A DNA stretch of 27,983 nucleotides. Source: Candidatus Uhrbacteria bacterium (GTDB lineage: Bacteria; Patescibacteriota; Patescibacteriia; UBA9934; GWF2-40-263). The notes beneath the pieces are model-generated. The model did no database searches and was not told the origin of the DNA. It worked only from the letters and a program-made list of their open reading frames with translations. Of the stretch, positions 6,743 through 15,100 are shown one piece after another (positions within the stretch are counted from its first letter, which is position 1; each line of letters starts with the position of its first letter). The translations under genes were made by a program, and so were the position numbers. Location of the stretch: contig JAHFIS010000001.1 in assembly GCA_023246275.1 (NCBI GenBank), forward strand, positions 2,321-30,303, read 5' to 3'.

Positions 6743-7858
6743 TTACGTCGGCTCGACGTATTGGACGGTTTCGCCAAATGGCGAGTCGGCGGTCCAGTCG
6801 AGACCGTTCGCGTCGACCACCCCTGACCCCTCCTCCCTATGAGGAGGGGAAACTTGGGTTTGACGGACGAACGGGTGCGACAGCGGGACCTTTCCTTTTC
6901 CTCCCGGCAGGTCGAGCATGTATCTCGGGATGGCGATTCCCGTGACCGTTCCTTGCAGCTGTCGCATAAGGTCGATTCCTTCGGCGATGGGGACGCGGAA
7001 ATGGTTGGTGCCGCGGGCGAGGTCGAGCTGGTGAAGATAGTATGGTACGACGCGGATGTTGGTGAGCGTTTTGAAAAGTTGCGTGAGCGTCGCGGCGTCG
7101 TCGTTGATTCCGCGCAGAAGAACGGATTGATTGCGGACGACGATGCCGGCGTCGACGAGCTTCGCGATCGCCTCGACGTTTTCCGTCGCGATCTCGCGCG
7201 CATGGTTGAAATGCGTGACGATGAAGATGGGGTGCGTCGCATCCTGATACCGTCGAAGGATCTCGACGAGGTTGTCGGTGATGCGCGACGGGAGGTTCAC
7301 GGGCACGCGCGTGTGGAAGCGGATGCGCGCGACGGTCGGGACGCGGCGAAGGCGAACGAGCCAGTCCTCAATCTGCGCGTCGAGCAGGGTGAGCGGATCT
7401 CCACCGGTGAGGATCACCTCGTCGACCTCGGGATGCGCGACGAGATATGCCTCGATGATGTCCATGTCGTACGTCGATGGGCCGGGAGACGCGGCGCCCG
7501 TCTTTTCGCGGCGGAAGCAGAAGCGGCAGTAGTGCGAGCAGGAAAAGGTCGCGTACACGAGGACGCGATCGGGATACCGGTGCGTGAGGAACGGGACGGG
7601 CGATTTCGCGTCGTCGCCAATCGGATCGGCCATCTCCTCGGGCGTGATCGACAGCTCCTTCGCCTGCGGTACGGCCATGAGTAGAAGCGGATCGGCCATG
7701 TTCGCGAAGTCGATCAGCTTCAGCGTGTGCGGCGTGATGGAGAGCCGCATGTTCGCGAGGACGCGCTTCATCTCGTCGCGGTTTTCGATGGCAACAAAAC
7801 GCTCAAGCTGGTCGAGCGTGCGGACGCATTGTTGCAATTCCTCTTGCCAGAGCTCCAT
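6743..7858 (-). CDS. kamA: Lysine 2,3-aminomutase-family radical SAM enzyme (KamA/EpmB type)
   Basis: The 371-residue protein has the [4Fe-4S]/SAM cluster motif CSHYCRFCFR (Cys 107, 111, 114), the SAM-binding GGDPL (152-156) and the PLP region DLPGGKGKVP (316-325), where K323 aligns with the PLP lysine. All key residues are present. Family members convert L-lysine to beta-lysine, either free or for beta-lysylation of elongation factor P. Neither an EF-P gene nor epmA is in the window, so which role applies is open. After about residue 330 the tail is unlike the family and contains a 23-bp palindrome translated in frame (about residues 337-344). The ATG has no Shine-Dalgarno and lies 8 nt after a strong hairpin in the gap from rmuC, so expression may depend on read-through from rmuC. 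Confidence 0.88.
   Translation of the reverse strand: MELWQEELQQCVRTLDQLERFVAIENRDEMKRVLANMRLSITPHTLKLIDFANMADPLLLMAVPQAKELSITPEEMADPIGDDAKSPVPFLTHRYPDRVLVYATFSCSHYCRFCFRREKTGAASPGPSTYDMDIIEAYLVAHPEVDEVILTGGDPLTLLDAQIEDWLVRLRRVPTVARIRFHTRVPVNLPSRITDNLVEILRRYQDATHPIFIVTHFNHAREIATENVEAIAKLVDAGIVVRNQSVLLRGINDDAATLTQLFKTLTNIRVVPYYLHQLDLARGTNHFRVPIAEGIDLMRQLQGTVTGIAIPRYMLDLPGGKGKVPLSHPFVRQTQVSPPHREEGSGVVDANGLDWTADSPFGETVQYVEPT
6827..6849. repeat. Palindromic element inside the 3' end of kamA
   Basis: Perfect 9-bp arms CCCCTCCTC (6827-6835) and GAGGAGGGG (6841-6849) flank a 5-nt loop. The element is translated in frame in the variable tail of the KamA-like protein. It looks like a small dispersed palindrome of REP type, but only one copy was noticed in this window. 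Confidence 0.6.
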
Positions 7859-7865
7859 AGAATCG

Positions 7866-7893
7866 AAAACCGTTCGCTATTTGCGAACGGTTT
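7866..7893 (-). terminator. Terminator of rmuC or attenuator before kamA
   Basis: On the minus strand, a perfect 11-bp stem (7883-7893 with 7867-7877, 5-nt loop) ends in a short T-run. It lies 31 nt after the rmuC stop and only 8 nt before the kamA ATG. No separate kamA promoter is evident between hairpin and ATG. Confidence 0.65.
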
Positions 7894-7924
7894 AACACGG
7901 AATCGACGGGATGGCAATCGTCGG

Positions 7925-9055
7925 TTACTCAATAACCGGACGATCGATCTCGACTGGCAGGAGTGACTTTCCCGCGGTTCCCCCCGTGATCTTGAAGATA
8001 TCCTTGTCGATCTTCTTAAACTCCTTCCCGGAATCCGCGAATGCCTTGTACGTTGCCTCCAAGTTCTTTCCCACCTTGTTGTGGAAATCCTCGTACGACT
8101 TAAGGTGGCGGACGAGCTGCTCGGCGAACTGTTGGATTTCTTTGACACTCTCTTCGATCTGCAGGGCCTTGAGACCGAGGAGAACCGTCTGGAGGTAGGC
8201 GTAGAAGGACGTGGGCGAGACGATCATGACACCCTTCTCGAACGCATACTCGATGAGGTTGCGCGAGTTGACCGCGACGGCGCCGACGGAAGCGCCGATG
8301 AGGCTGTGGTAGACCCCTTCGGCCGGGACGAACATGAAGGCGAAGTTCGTGGTGCCGCGGTCCGGCTTGATGTACTTGGACGTTTCGTCGATGCGTTTTT
8401 TGACGTCGGACTTGAATTCCTTCTCAAGGATTTCACGACGCGCCGGATCGGACTCGAGGGAAACCTTGTTGTAATTTTCGAGCGAGAATTTTGCGTCAAT
8501 AGGTATCAACATTTCTTTGACGAAAATGACAGAGTCCGGGATAAGCTTTGCTCCCGTTTCGTCGTCGACGCCGAGGTCGTATTGCATCTTGTACTGTCCC
8601 GGCTGAAGAACCTGCCCAAGGAGTGTCTCGAGCCAGTACTCTCCAAGGATTCCTCGCTGTTTCGGGTTCTTCAAAATGTTTTCGAGGCTTTGGAGCTGCG
8701 TGGAAAACTCGAGGACCTGCTTGTTGGTCTCGTCGATCCTGGTGAGGCGCTCCGTGACGTCCTTGAACGTACCTAAGCTGTGGGCAAAGTGCTTTTGAAG
8801 GGTGCTCGACGATTCCGAGAGGCCTTTGAGAAGCTGGTCGCTCATGACGTCGAGGCGCTGCTGGACCTCCGTGCGGTTCTTGTGGGTGGCGTCCGTAAGT
8901 TCGCGTCGAAGGTCGTTCAAGATATTCACAAGGACCGCCGGATCCTGTGCGACTGGCGCGGAGGACCGACGGCTAAATGCTAAAAAAGCCAGGAAACAGA
9001 GGACAATAAGTAGGCCGACGACGATAAGGACAAATGCGAAGGGGGCTATTACCAT
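7925..9055 (-). CDS. rmuC: DNA recombination protein RmuC homolog
   Basis: The 376-residue protein has an N-terminal membrane anchor (about 3-27, APFAFVLIVVGLLIVL), a coiled coil (about 40-125) and the RmuC domain. The domain shows RGILGEYWLETLL (134-146), PIDAKFSLENY and MFVPAEGVYHSL, all typical of the family. RmuC is a predicted nuclease-like protein that limits sequence inversions at inverted repeats in E. coli; its biochemical action is not well defined. The frame is open to an ATG at 9118, but the extended -10 promoter (9109-9117) puts that codon upstream of transcription. The ATG at 9055 directly precedes the membrane segment and has AAAGG 4 nt before it. A strong hairpin follows the gene. 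Confidence 0.88.
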   Translation of the reverse strand: MVIAPFAFVLIVVGLLIVLCFLAFLAFSRRSSAPVAQDPAVLVNILNDLRRELTDATHKNRTEVQQRLDVMSDQLLKGLSESSSTLQKHFAHSLGTFKDVTERLTRIDETNKQVLEFSTQLQSLENILKNPKQRGILGEYWLETLLGQVLQPGQYKMQYDLGVDDETGAKLIPDSVIFVKEMLIPIDAKFSLENYNKVSLESDPARREILEKEFKSDVKKRIDETSKYIKPDRGTTNFAFMFVPAEGVYHSLIGASVGAVAVNSRNLIEYAFEKGVMIVSPTSFYAYLQTVLLGLKALQIEESVKEIQQFAEQLVRHLKSYEDFHNKVGKNLEATYKAFADSGKEFKKIDKDIFKITGGTAGKSLLPVEIDRPVIE

Positions 9056-9108
9056 ACGGCCTTTGACGGGATCGTTAAGGTGCTCTATAATTTCGGCACT
9101 GCCGCACA

Positions 9109-9117
9109 AGTATAGCA
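9109..9117 (-). promoter_or_regulatory. Extended -10 promoter of rmuC
   Basis: The minus strand reads TGCTATACT (9109-9117), a near-perfect extended -10 element with no clear -35 box. Transcription would start about 9102, giving a leader of about 48 nt and supporting the ATG at 9055. Confidence 0.55.
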
Positions 9118-9153
9118 TGCCTCGGCTATGCAGGAGCGAGTGGATAAGCTAAA

Positions 9154-9180
9154 CGTTTTACGACGCTTGGTTGTAAAACG
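9154..9180. repeat. Inverted repeat between rmuC promoter and tRNA-Arg
   Basis: CGTTTTAC (9154-9161) and GTAAAACG (9173-9180) form a perfect 8-bp dyad around 11 nt. It lies in the divergent region between rmuC and the tRNAs and could be an operator or a hairpin. No function is shown. Confidence 0.4.
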
Positions 9181-9216
9181 AGCGGGTCTATCCGGTGACA
9201 GGGGCAAACATTGCGT

Positions 9217-9291
9217 GCCCACATAGCTCAACGGATAGAGCTGGCCCGTCCTAAGGGCAAGATGGGGGTTCGATTCCCTCTGGGGGCACCA
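9217..9291 (+). tRNA. tRNA-Arg (anticodon CCT)
   Basis: The 75-nt sequence folds as a cloverleaf: acceptor GCCCACA, T8 A9, D-stem GCTC/GAGC, anticodon loop GTCCTAA with CCT at 34-36, T-loop TTCGATT, and an encoded CCA end. It reads AGG codons. Two mismatches stand out: A5 opposite G68 in the acceptor stem and G27 opposite A43 at the top of the anticodon stem. A clear promoter was not found. Confidence 0.85.
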
Positions 9292-9399
9292 TCCTACGCT
9301 CTAGCATTGTAGATTGAGTGCTTTGTAGAAAAGAGTTCATGAATCTAGAGTGGTTGGATTCAGAGCTTCGAATGGCAAGCCATCGAACTTAGTCTCAGC

Positions 9400-9415
9400 T
9401 GTTTCACGCGGAACA
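9400..9415. other. parS-like 16-mer (candidate ParB-binding site)
   Basis: TGTTTCACGCGGAACA matches the degenerate parS pattern TGTTYCACGTGRAACA at 15 of 16 positions (C instead of T at position 10). It is intergenic, between the two tRNAs. ParB binds parS near replication origins to organise and segregate chromosomes. Confidence 0.45.
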
Positions 9416-9446
9416 TTTACAATCGACGGAATAAGATTTGTTATAT

Positions 9447-9522
9447 GGGCCAGTAGCTCAGATGGTAGAGCGCTGCATTCGCATTGCAGAGGTCTGGGGT
9501 TCGATTCCCCACTGGTCCACCA
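9447..9522 (+). tRNA. tRNA-Ala (anticodon CGC)
   Basis: The 76-nt sequence is a clean cloverleaf: acceptor GGGCCAG/CTGGTCC, D-stem GCTC/GAGC, anticodon stem CTGCA/TGCAG with loop TTCGCAT (anticodon CGC), T-stem TGGGG/CCCCA, and an encoded CCA. The acceptor has the G3-U70 wobble pair, the main identity element for alanyl-tRNA synthetase, which confirms the assignment. It reads GCG, a common Ala codon in these genes. A terminator follows directly. Confidence 0.95.
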
Positions 9523-9527
9523 AAAAA

Positions 9528-9553
9528 GACTCATCGAAAGATGAGTCTTTTTT
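9528..9553 (+). terminator. Terminator of the tRNA unit (works in both directions)
   Basis: A perfect 8-bp stem GACTCATC/GATGAGTC with a GAAA tetraloop is followed by six T (9548-9553). Six A at 9522-9527 precede it, so it can also stop minus-strand transcription. Confidence 0.9.
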
Positions 9554-9744
9554 GTAGTGGCCGTTCCCACGGCTCTGCAGTATTCGTCCAAGTGTCATTC
9601 CGGTCGAAGCTGGCAAGTCCTTGTAGAGATTGCCGCGTCGCATAAGGGCATTTCATAATGCGATGGTTCTTTGGACTTCCATCTTACTTACATCGGGAAG
9701 TTTAATTTTTACGTTAGACCAGATGATAAGAAGTGGAAATATCG

Positions 9745-9760
9745 AGTTCCATGTGAAACA
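9745..9760. other. Second parS-like 16-mer
   Basis: AGTTCCATGTGAAACA matches TGTTYCACGTGRAACA at 14 of 16 positions. It is intergenic and 345 bp from the better site at 9400. Confidence 0.3.
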
Positions 9761-10138
9761 AGATGAATATCAACCGAATAAAGTATAAAGAAATATTTTT
9801 GATATTGATCCTCTACGAGACAAATCGCAAAAGATATTTTTCAAATTTCCCATAGTCAAATAATCATGGTTGTGGTGCTTGCTACAGTTCAATGGGCTGC
9901 AACTCCATCGTGTCATGCCATTGGCATTGCGAATGAATACAGATTCAGTTCATCGCAAAGATTGTTTCGTCGCCTGATGACTTCTCGTAATCACAAAGCG
10001 GGTAATACTGTCTGCGTTTGGACGTGAAATGAACACTGGTCGCTACTGGATATGATGACAAATTTTTTGACATAAAAGTTATTGAATTATTTTGTCAGTC
10101 ATTGACAATTCAGTAGAAGCCGAGCAAATTTTGTTCAC

Positions 10139-10210
10139 TTGTCCACACCTGTGTAGACAAACTTATAACAAAGTGGATAAGTTCTTAAAAAGTGAAGATT
10201 TTGTGGGTAA
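10139..10210. other. Cluster of DnaA-box-like sequences
   Basis: Three 9-mers each match TTATCCACA at eight of nine positions: TTGTCCACA (10139-10147, plus), TTATCCACT (10172-10180, minus) and TTACCCACA (10202-10210, minus). The first is half of a 22-bp dyad (10139-10160) with 10-bp arms, one mismatch and a CT centre. AT-rich DNA lies on both sides, as expected for an unwinding element. Confidence 0.4.
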
Positions 10211-10279
10211 CTTTGAGGATTCCTCACAGTTCCTTAGTTTATTTATGAATAATTTGGCTAATTTAAGCTAATAAATTGA

Positions 10280-10308
10280 TTGACGAAAGCGTGTATTCAA
10301 GGTATAAT
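10280..10308 (+). promoter_or_regulatory. Promoter of the surface-protein operon
   Basis: TTGACG (10280-10285), a 17-bp spacer and a perfect TATAAT (10303-10308) make a near-consensus promoter. Transcription should start near 10315, about 16 nt before the ATG at 10331. This excludes the upstream in-frame starts at 10280 and 10307. Confidence 0.8.
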
Positions 10309-10330
10309 GGAGCTACCGAATGGTCGAATT

Positions 10331-11236
10331 ATGCGAACGTCAGTCGCAGCCATGGTAATTCTGGGGTTTTTTGGTACGGCAGTTTGTACCTCCGCCCAAA
10401 TGGACTCTGCGAGTTACCAAATTCGGTGGGATACCGTTGGAAATGGCGGGGATGACACAAGCTCCTCCGCTTCCTATGTTCTCCAGGACACGACCGGAAA
10501 CGCAGGCACCGGCGACTCAACGAGCGCATCTTATGGGCTCGGGGCGGGTTATCGCGAAGGCATGGCGGTTCAGGTGCTCGATTTCACGTTCTTTGCGCAG
10601 GACAATTCCGTCTCAAAGGCCGCGACTGGACTTGCGGGGCTGACGATCACATGCAATCCGGCCGGGCTTTCCGTCGGAAACATGATTGCGCTTCTGCAGG
10701 ACAAGGGGGCCGGTCAGGTCACGGCGATCGGCAAGATCGTCTCGACGGCGGCAGGCTCGATTACCGTCGACGCTCTCAAGGACGGCGGAGTCGTGCCCGT
10801 GATCGACGGAACCAATGATTACGTCGTGCTCCTCAGCGGAGACGCATTGGGGTTCGGTACCTTGAGCGCCTCGGCCGTCCGCACATCCGTCATCGGGATG
10901 AACGTCAGCACGAATGCCTTGAGCGGATACGCGGTCCAGATTCTTTCCGACGGCGACTTACGCGACGGCTCGGAAACGATCAACCCGGTCGCCGACGGGT
11001 CCGTCACGGCTGGCTCGGAGGAATATGGCGCGCGTTCGTCCGATTCGGACATCGGCTCGTCAACATTCGATACGGAGGATTCTGCGATCTCGACGTCGTT
11101 CCTAACGGTCGCGGACAACGACGCAGCAGCATCGGATGATCGCAACTTTCTCGTCACAAAGGCATCCATTTCCTCGGCAACGGTCTCCGGAAGCTACGCG
11201 CAGACGCTCACGCTCATCGTCTCCGGACACTACTAA
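10331..11236 (+). CDS. Secreted WxL-like surface protein, 301 aa
   Basis: The first gene of the surface operon. It has a signal peptide (1-22, cleavage likely after CTSA). Two repeated blocks of the type SASYQIRWDTVGNGG (about 26-40) and SASYVLQDTTG...SASYGLGAGYR follow, a pattern I associate with Patescibacterial secreted proteins. The rest is Ser/Thr/Asp/Gly-rich beta-type sequence, and the end SYAQTLTLIVSGHY resembles the closing strand of WxL-type domains. WxL proteins attach non-covalently to cell walls and work with a DUF916-type partner, which is what the next gene looks like. The ATG at 10331 lies just behind the promoter without a clear Shine-Dalgarno. The next ATG is 1 nt after its stop, so the two are translationally coupled. 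Exact function unknown. Confidence 0.72.
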   Translation: MRTSVAAMVILGFFGTAVCTSAQMDSASYQIRWDTVGNGGDDTSSSASYVLQDTTGNAGTGDSTSASYGLGAGYREGMAVQVLDFTFFAQDNSVSKAATGLAGLTITCNPAGLSVGNMIALLQDKGAGQVTAIGKIVSTAAGSITVDALKDGGVVPVIDGTNDYVVLLSGDALGFGTLSASAVRTSVIGMNVSTNALSGYAVQILSDGDLRDGSETINPVADGSVTAGSEEYGARSSDSDIGSSTFDTEDSAISTSFLTVADNDAAASDDRNFLVTKASISSATVSGSYAQTLTLIVSGHY

Positions 11237-11237
11237 T

Positions 11238-12191
11238 ATGTCCCGACGATTCTTCCTCCCCCTCATCTGTGCGGTCGTCCTGTTGTGGATGCCGTGTCGC
11301 GCCCTTGCCTTCGCCGTCGCCCCCGCCTCTCTCGACCTTTCGGGACGGCGCGGCGAGACGATCAAGGACACGATCGCGGTCATCAACGACGGGAGCGCCG
11401 AACAGACGTTCACGCTCGGGACGCTCAAGTTCGTCCCGGACGAAACGTCGACGCCGAAGTTCATTCCATTTGAGACGGATCACTCGGGCCTCCCCGAGTG
11501 GATTGCGTTTCCGATAAAGACGGTCACGGTTCCCGCCAATACGAAGGTGGACGTCCCGTTCACGGTTACGATTCCCGACGCGGTTCCGTCGGGAACGGCT
11601 TACGCCGCGATTACCGTCTCCGCTGCCTCTTCCGAGGTCGTTGCGACGAACGGCGCTGCGATCAACGCGAAGATGGCTTCCCTCCTCTTCGTCACGGTCC
11701 AGGGAGAGACGGTCGAGAAGCTCGCGCTGCTCGACTTTGGCGCGACGAACTCCGGGAATACGTCGCTCCAGCTGGCGCGATGGTTCAACTTTCGCGTGCA
11801 GAACCAGGGAAACGTCGTGGCAGTCCCAAGCGGGACGATCACGCTCGTCGACGCAATCGGACGGACGCTTCTTTCTCAGCCGATCAATTCAGAACAATCG
11901 CGCGTCCTTCCAATGACCACGCGCTCGTTCGCCGGATCGATCGGTCCGATCCCGTCGAGCTTCGGCGACGCGCTCCGGTCCGAGGTCGCAAACTTCGCGA
12001 TCGGTCCCGTCACGGCAAAGCTTACGGTCGCGTCCGGTTCCCAGACCTTTTCGAAAACCGCGTCCTATTGGACGCTTCCCTGGCATCTCCTTTTGACCGC
12101 CGCGATGGCCGTCGTGATTCTCCTCGCTCTTTGGAAACTCCTGTCGCGCGGCCGGGACCGGCTCGGACGCATCAGGACGGGATCGCAATAA
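11238..12191 (+). CDS. DUF916/WxLIP-like membrane-anchored surface protein, 317 aa
   Basis: Layout: signal peptide (about 1-25, MSRRFFLPLICAVVLLW), then an Ig-like region beginning AVAPASLDLSGRRGETIKDT, in which APA.LDL..RGE...T resembles the opening of DUF916 domains. A second beta domain holds LLDFGATNSGNTSLQLAR and RVQNQGNVVAVPSGTITL. A C-terminal membrane helix follows (about 280-300, HLLLTAAMAVVILLALW) with a short basic tail RGRDRLGRIR inside the cell. In Gram-positive WxL loci the DUF916 protein binds WxL proteins and peptidoglycan and is membrane anchored; the same partnership with the preceding gene is inferred. It starts 1 nt after the previous stop (TAATATG) and ends 6 nt before the next start. 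The start is fixed by the coupling and the signal peptide. Confidence 0.72.
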   Translation: MSRRFFLPLICAVVLLWMPCRALAFAVAPASLDLSGRRGETIKDTIAVINDGSAEQTFTLGTLKFVPDETSTPKFIPFETDHSGLPEWIAFPIKTVTVPANTKVDVPFTVTIPDAVPSGTAYAAITVSAASSEVVATNGAAINAKMASLLFVTVQGETVEKLALLDFGATNSGNTSLQLARWFNFRVQNQGNVVAVPSGTITLVDAIGRTLLSQPINSEQSRVLPMTTRSFAGSIGPIPSSFGDALRSEVANFAIGPVTAKLTVASGSQTFSKTASYWTLPWHLLLTAAMAVVILLALWKLLSRGRDRLGRIRTGSQ

Positions 12192-12197
12192 TCGTGT

Positions 12198-15100
12198 GTG
12201 TTCAACCGCTGGTCAAAATCGTTCTGGAGCGTCGTATTCCTCATCGTTAGCGTAACGATGCTGGTTGCGGCTGCTTCATACGCGGCCACGGTCACCACGG
12301 CGAACGACACCCCGACGTCGCTTCAAACGTCGGCAGGCGCGAATCATACGGTGGTCTTCACCACCCCAAGCGGCGTGTCCGAAGGCGAGACGGTCGTCCT
12401 CGGATTCTCCACGGCATTCGACACCGCGTCGATCGTGGAGGACGACGTGGACGTTCAGGACGACGGGGTCGACCTCACCACCGCGGCGAATTGCGGTGGC
12501 GCGGAGCAGGCATCCGTCGCGATGGCGTCCGACGAGCTTACGGTCACGATCTGCGCCGGCGACGGCGGAACGATCGCGGCGGGAAGCGAGATTTCGGTGA
12601 GGATCGGAAACAACGCGGCGGCCTCGGGGATCGGGGCAGACCAGATCGCGAACCCGCCAACCGCGGGAACCTATTATCTCTCCATCGCCGGAACGTTCGG
12701 CGACTCCGGATCGATCGCGCTTCCCGTGCTTGAGTCGGGATCGGTCGGAGTGACGGGAACGGTCCCGTCGGCGGGAGGCGGCAGCGGAGGTGGCGGCGGC
12801 GGATGCGGCGACTCGACCGCGCCGGGGGTTTCCTCGATCGCGATCTCGGGCGTCACGACCTCGTCAGCCACGGTCAGCTGGACCACCGACGAGAACGCGG
12901 ACAGCGCGGTCGACTACGGGACCACGACGTCCTATCTGTCCGGCACGGAGTCGGACACGAGCCTCGTCACGTCTCACTCCAAGGTTCTGTCGGGGCTCTC
13001 CGAAGGAACGACCTACCACGTTCGCGCCCGGTCGAAGGACCTGTGCGTGAACGAGGCCGTCTCTGTGGATCAGACCTTCATGACTGCCGACGCGAGCGCG
13101 CCGGTCATCTCAAACGTCGTCGCGACCGTCACCTCGTCCTCGTCCGTCACGGTCACCTGGACGACCGACGAGCCAGCGACGAGCTACGTCCACTACGGCC
13201 CGACCTCGTCCTACGGGACGACCGTCGGCGACTCGTCGTTGACCACGACCCACTCGGTCATCCTGACAGGGCTGGACGCGGGAACGACCTATCACTTCGA
13301 CGTTCTTTCCTCGGATGCGTCGGGAAATTCCTCGTCGTCGACGGACGCGACGTTCGCAACCACGTCGAACCCGGCCCCGACGAATGTCTCCGACTTGTCC
13401 GTCGTGCCAGGCGACGGAACGCTTACGATCAGCTGGTCGAATCCGACCGATGCCGATCTGGCAGGCGTGCGCGTCCTCCTTTGTTCCGCGGGATACCCGT
13501 CAGGCCCGACAGATTCGAGCTGCTCGGTTGTCTACACGGGCCTAGCCAACTCGACGAACGTTTCCGGTCTAACAGACGGCACAACCTATTACGTCGGTGT
13601 CTTCGCATATGACACCGTTGGGCAGTTCGCTTCTGGCGCTCTCGGTTCGGGTACCCCGAATGCGTCAGTAGAAGAGGTGCCCATACCTGCAGAGGTTCCT
13701 TTACCTGTAGTGACTCCTCCCGAAGGGGAGCCGACCGTTCCGGCCGCGACTGGGACGACCGCGATTCCTTCGGCGGCAGTCCCTGCAGGGACAGAAACCC
13801 CCGCAGAGCCGGCGCTTCCCATCCCCCCGACCACGGTCGCGGCCGGGGAGCTTGTCCCACAGGGGGATGTCTCGTTCCTTGTCGCCAACGGGCAGATCGA
13901 GCTCGAACCGTCCGGCTCCGGCACGGTTCACTTGCTCGGCAACCGCCCGTTACGCGTGATGCTTGAAACAAAGCATCTCATGAAGCCAGTCTCCCGCGTG
14001 CAGCTCATCCTTGGCGCCAGCGCCTATATCATGGCCATGGCCCAGGACGGCTCGACGTATGCGGCCGACGTCACCTCCCCAGGTGCGCCCGCCGACTACG
14101 GAACCGCGGTGAGCCTCAGCTATGCGGATGGAACGGTCCAGTCCATCACGTTTACCCTCGAGGTCGAAGGCGACGGGTACGCCTACTTCCAACAGGACGG
14201 ACAAATCTCTCGCGTCGGAGACGCGAACGTCACGCTGGTCGCAAACGGTACTGCCCCCTGGGACGGATCCCCCTTCGCGCAGTTCAACCCGGCGACGACA
14301 ACAACGGACGGGCAATTCGGATGGTACGTGCCGAACACGACGTACGCTCTTTCCGCGGACGCGAGCGGGTACTCGCATGCCGAGACAGGGACGTTTACCG
14401 TGACGGACCACATCGCCAACCAATCCATCCGCCTGGAGCCGGTCCCGGCGGAGGTCGTTTCTCCGACGCAACTCACCAACACGGTGAGGTCGAACCTTTC
14501 CATCGCGGGCATGCTCGTGTCCGCGTCGCTCGAATCCGTTCGCTCCGTTCCCGGGGTCGAACGGGCGGCCGCGGCCTCCACCCCCGCGCTCGCCGTCGTG
14601 ACGGCACTCTCTGCCGCCGTGCTCTTTACCAGCTTCGATCTCCTTCCGTTCCTTCAATACGTCTTCACGTCCCCGTTCCTCTTCTTCTGGCGTCGCAAGC
14701 GCCAGGCGTACGGAGTGGTCTACAACGCCGTGACGAAAGTACCGCTGGACCTTGCGACCGTTCGGTTGTTCCGCATGCCGGACGACTGGAACGGTGACGC
14801 GAGCGTGGTCGGCAGGCTCGTTCAGAGCCGCGTCACCGACAAGGGCGGACGATATTTTTTCCTTCCTCCCCCGGGCCGGTACCGCATTGCCGCGCTTAAG
14901 AGCCAGTTCGTCTTTCCGTCCAAGTATCTTGGAGGAGCGAAGGACGACGGCATGTTCCTTGACGTCTACCACGGAGAGCCAATCCTTGTGACGGATGCGA
15001 ACGCGAGCGTCTCTGCAAACGTTCCGCTCGATCCGGCGCAGGCTGCCGAGCACCGAACCCCGAAGCAAATTGTGCGCCGAGCGCGGCTGCGCGTGCTGCA

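Larger units (their letters stand above)
9554..10279. other. AT-rich gene-free region, candidate replication-origin region
   Basis: No plausible gene or RNA was found in this 726-bp stretch. By hand count 10021-10320 has 100 G+C in 300 bases and 9781-9840 has 15 in 60, against about 40 in 60 in nearby genes. It holds a parS-like site (9745-9760) and a 13-bp dyad ATGCCATTGGCAT (9915-9927). It also has a very AT-rich stretch (10055-10135) and a DnaA-box-like cluster (10139-10210). A second AT-rich stretch (10231-10280) carries GCTAAT at 10257 and again at 10267. Most genes to the left within 7 kb run leftward and the large operon runs rightward. Hand samples of G versus C did not show a clear skew switch, so the origin call is a hypothesis. 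Confidence 0.4.

Noticed and set aside
9217..9553. tRNA genes as integration site of a mobile element
   Set aside because: I found no integrase gene, no repeated tRNA 3' end and no other mobile-element gene in the window.
9337..9591. Minus-strand open frame across tRNA-Ala
   Set aside because: It reads through the tRNA and its terminator; the apparent protein is an antisense translation of the tRNA.
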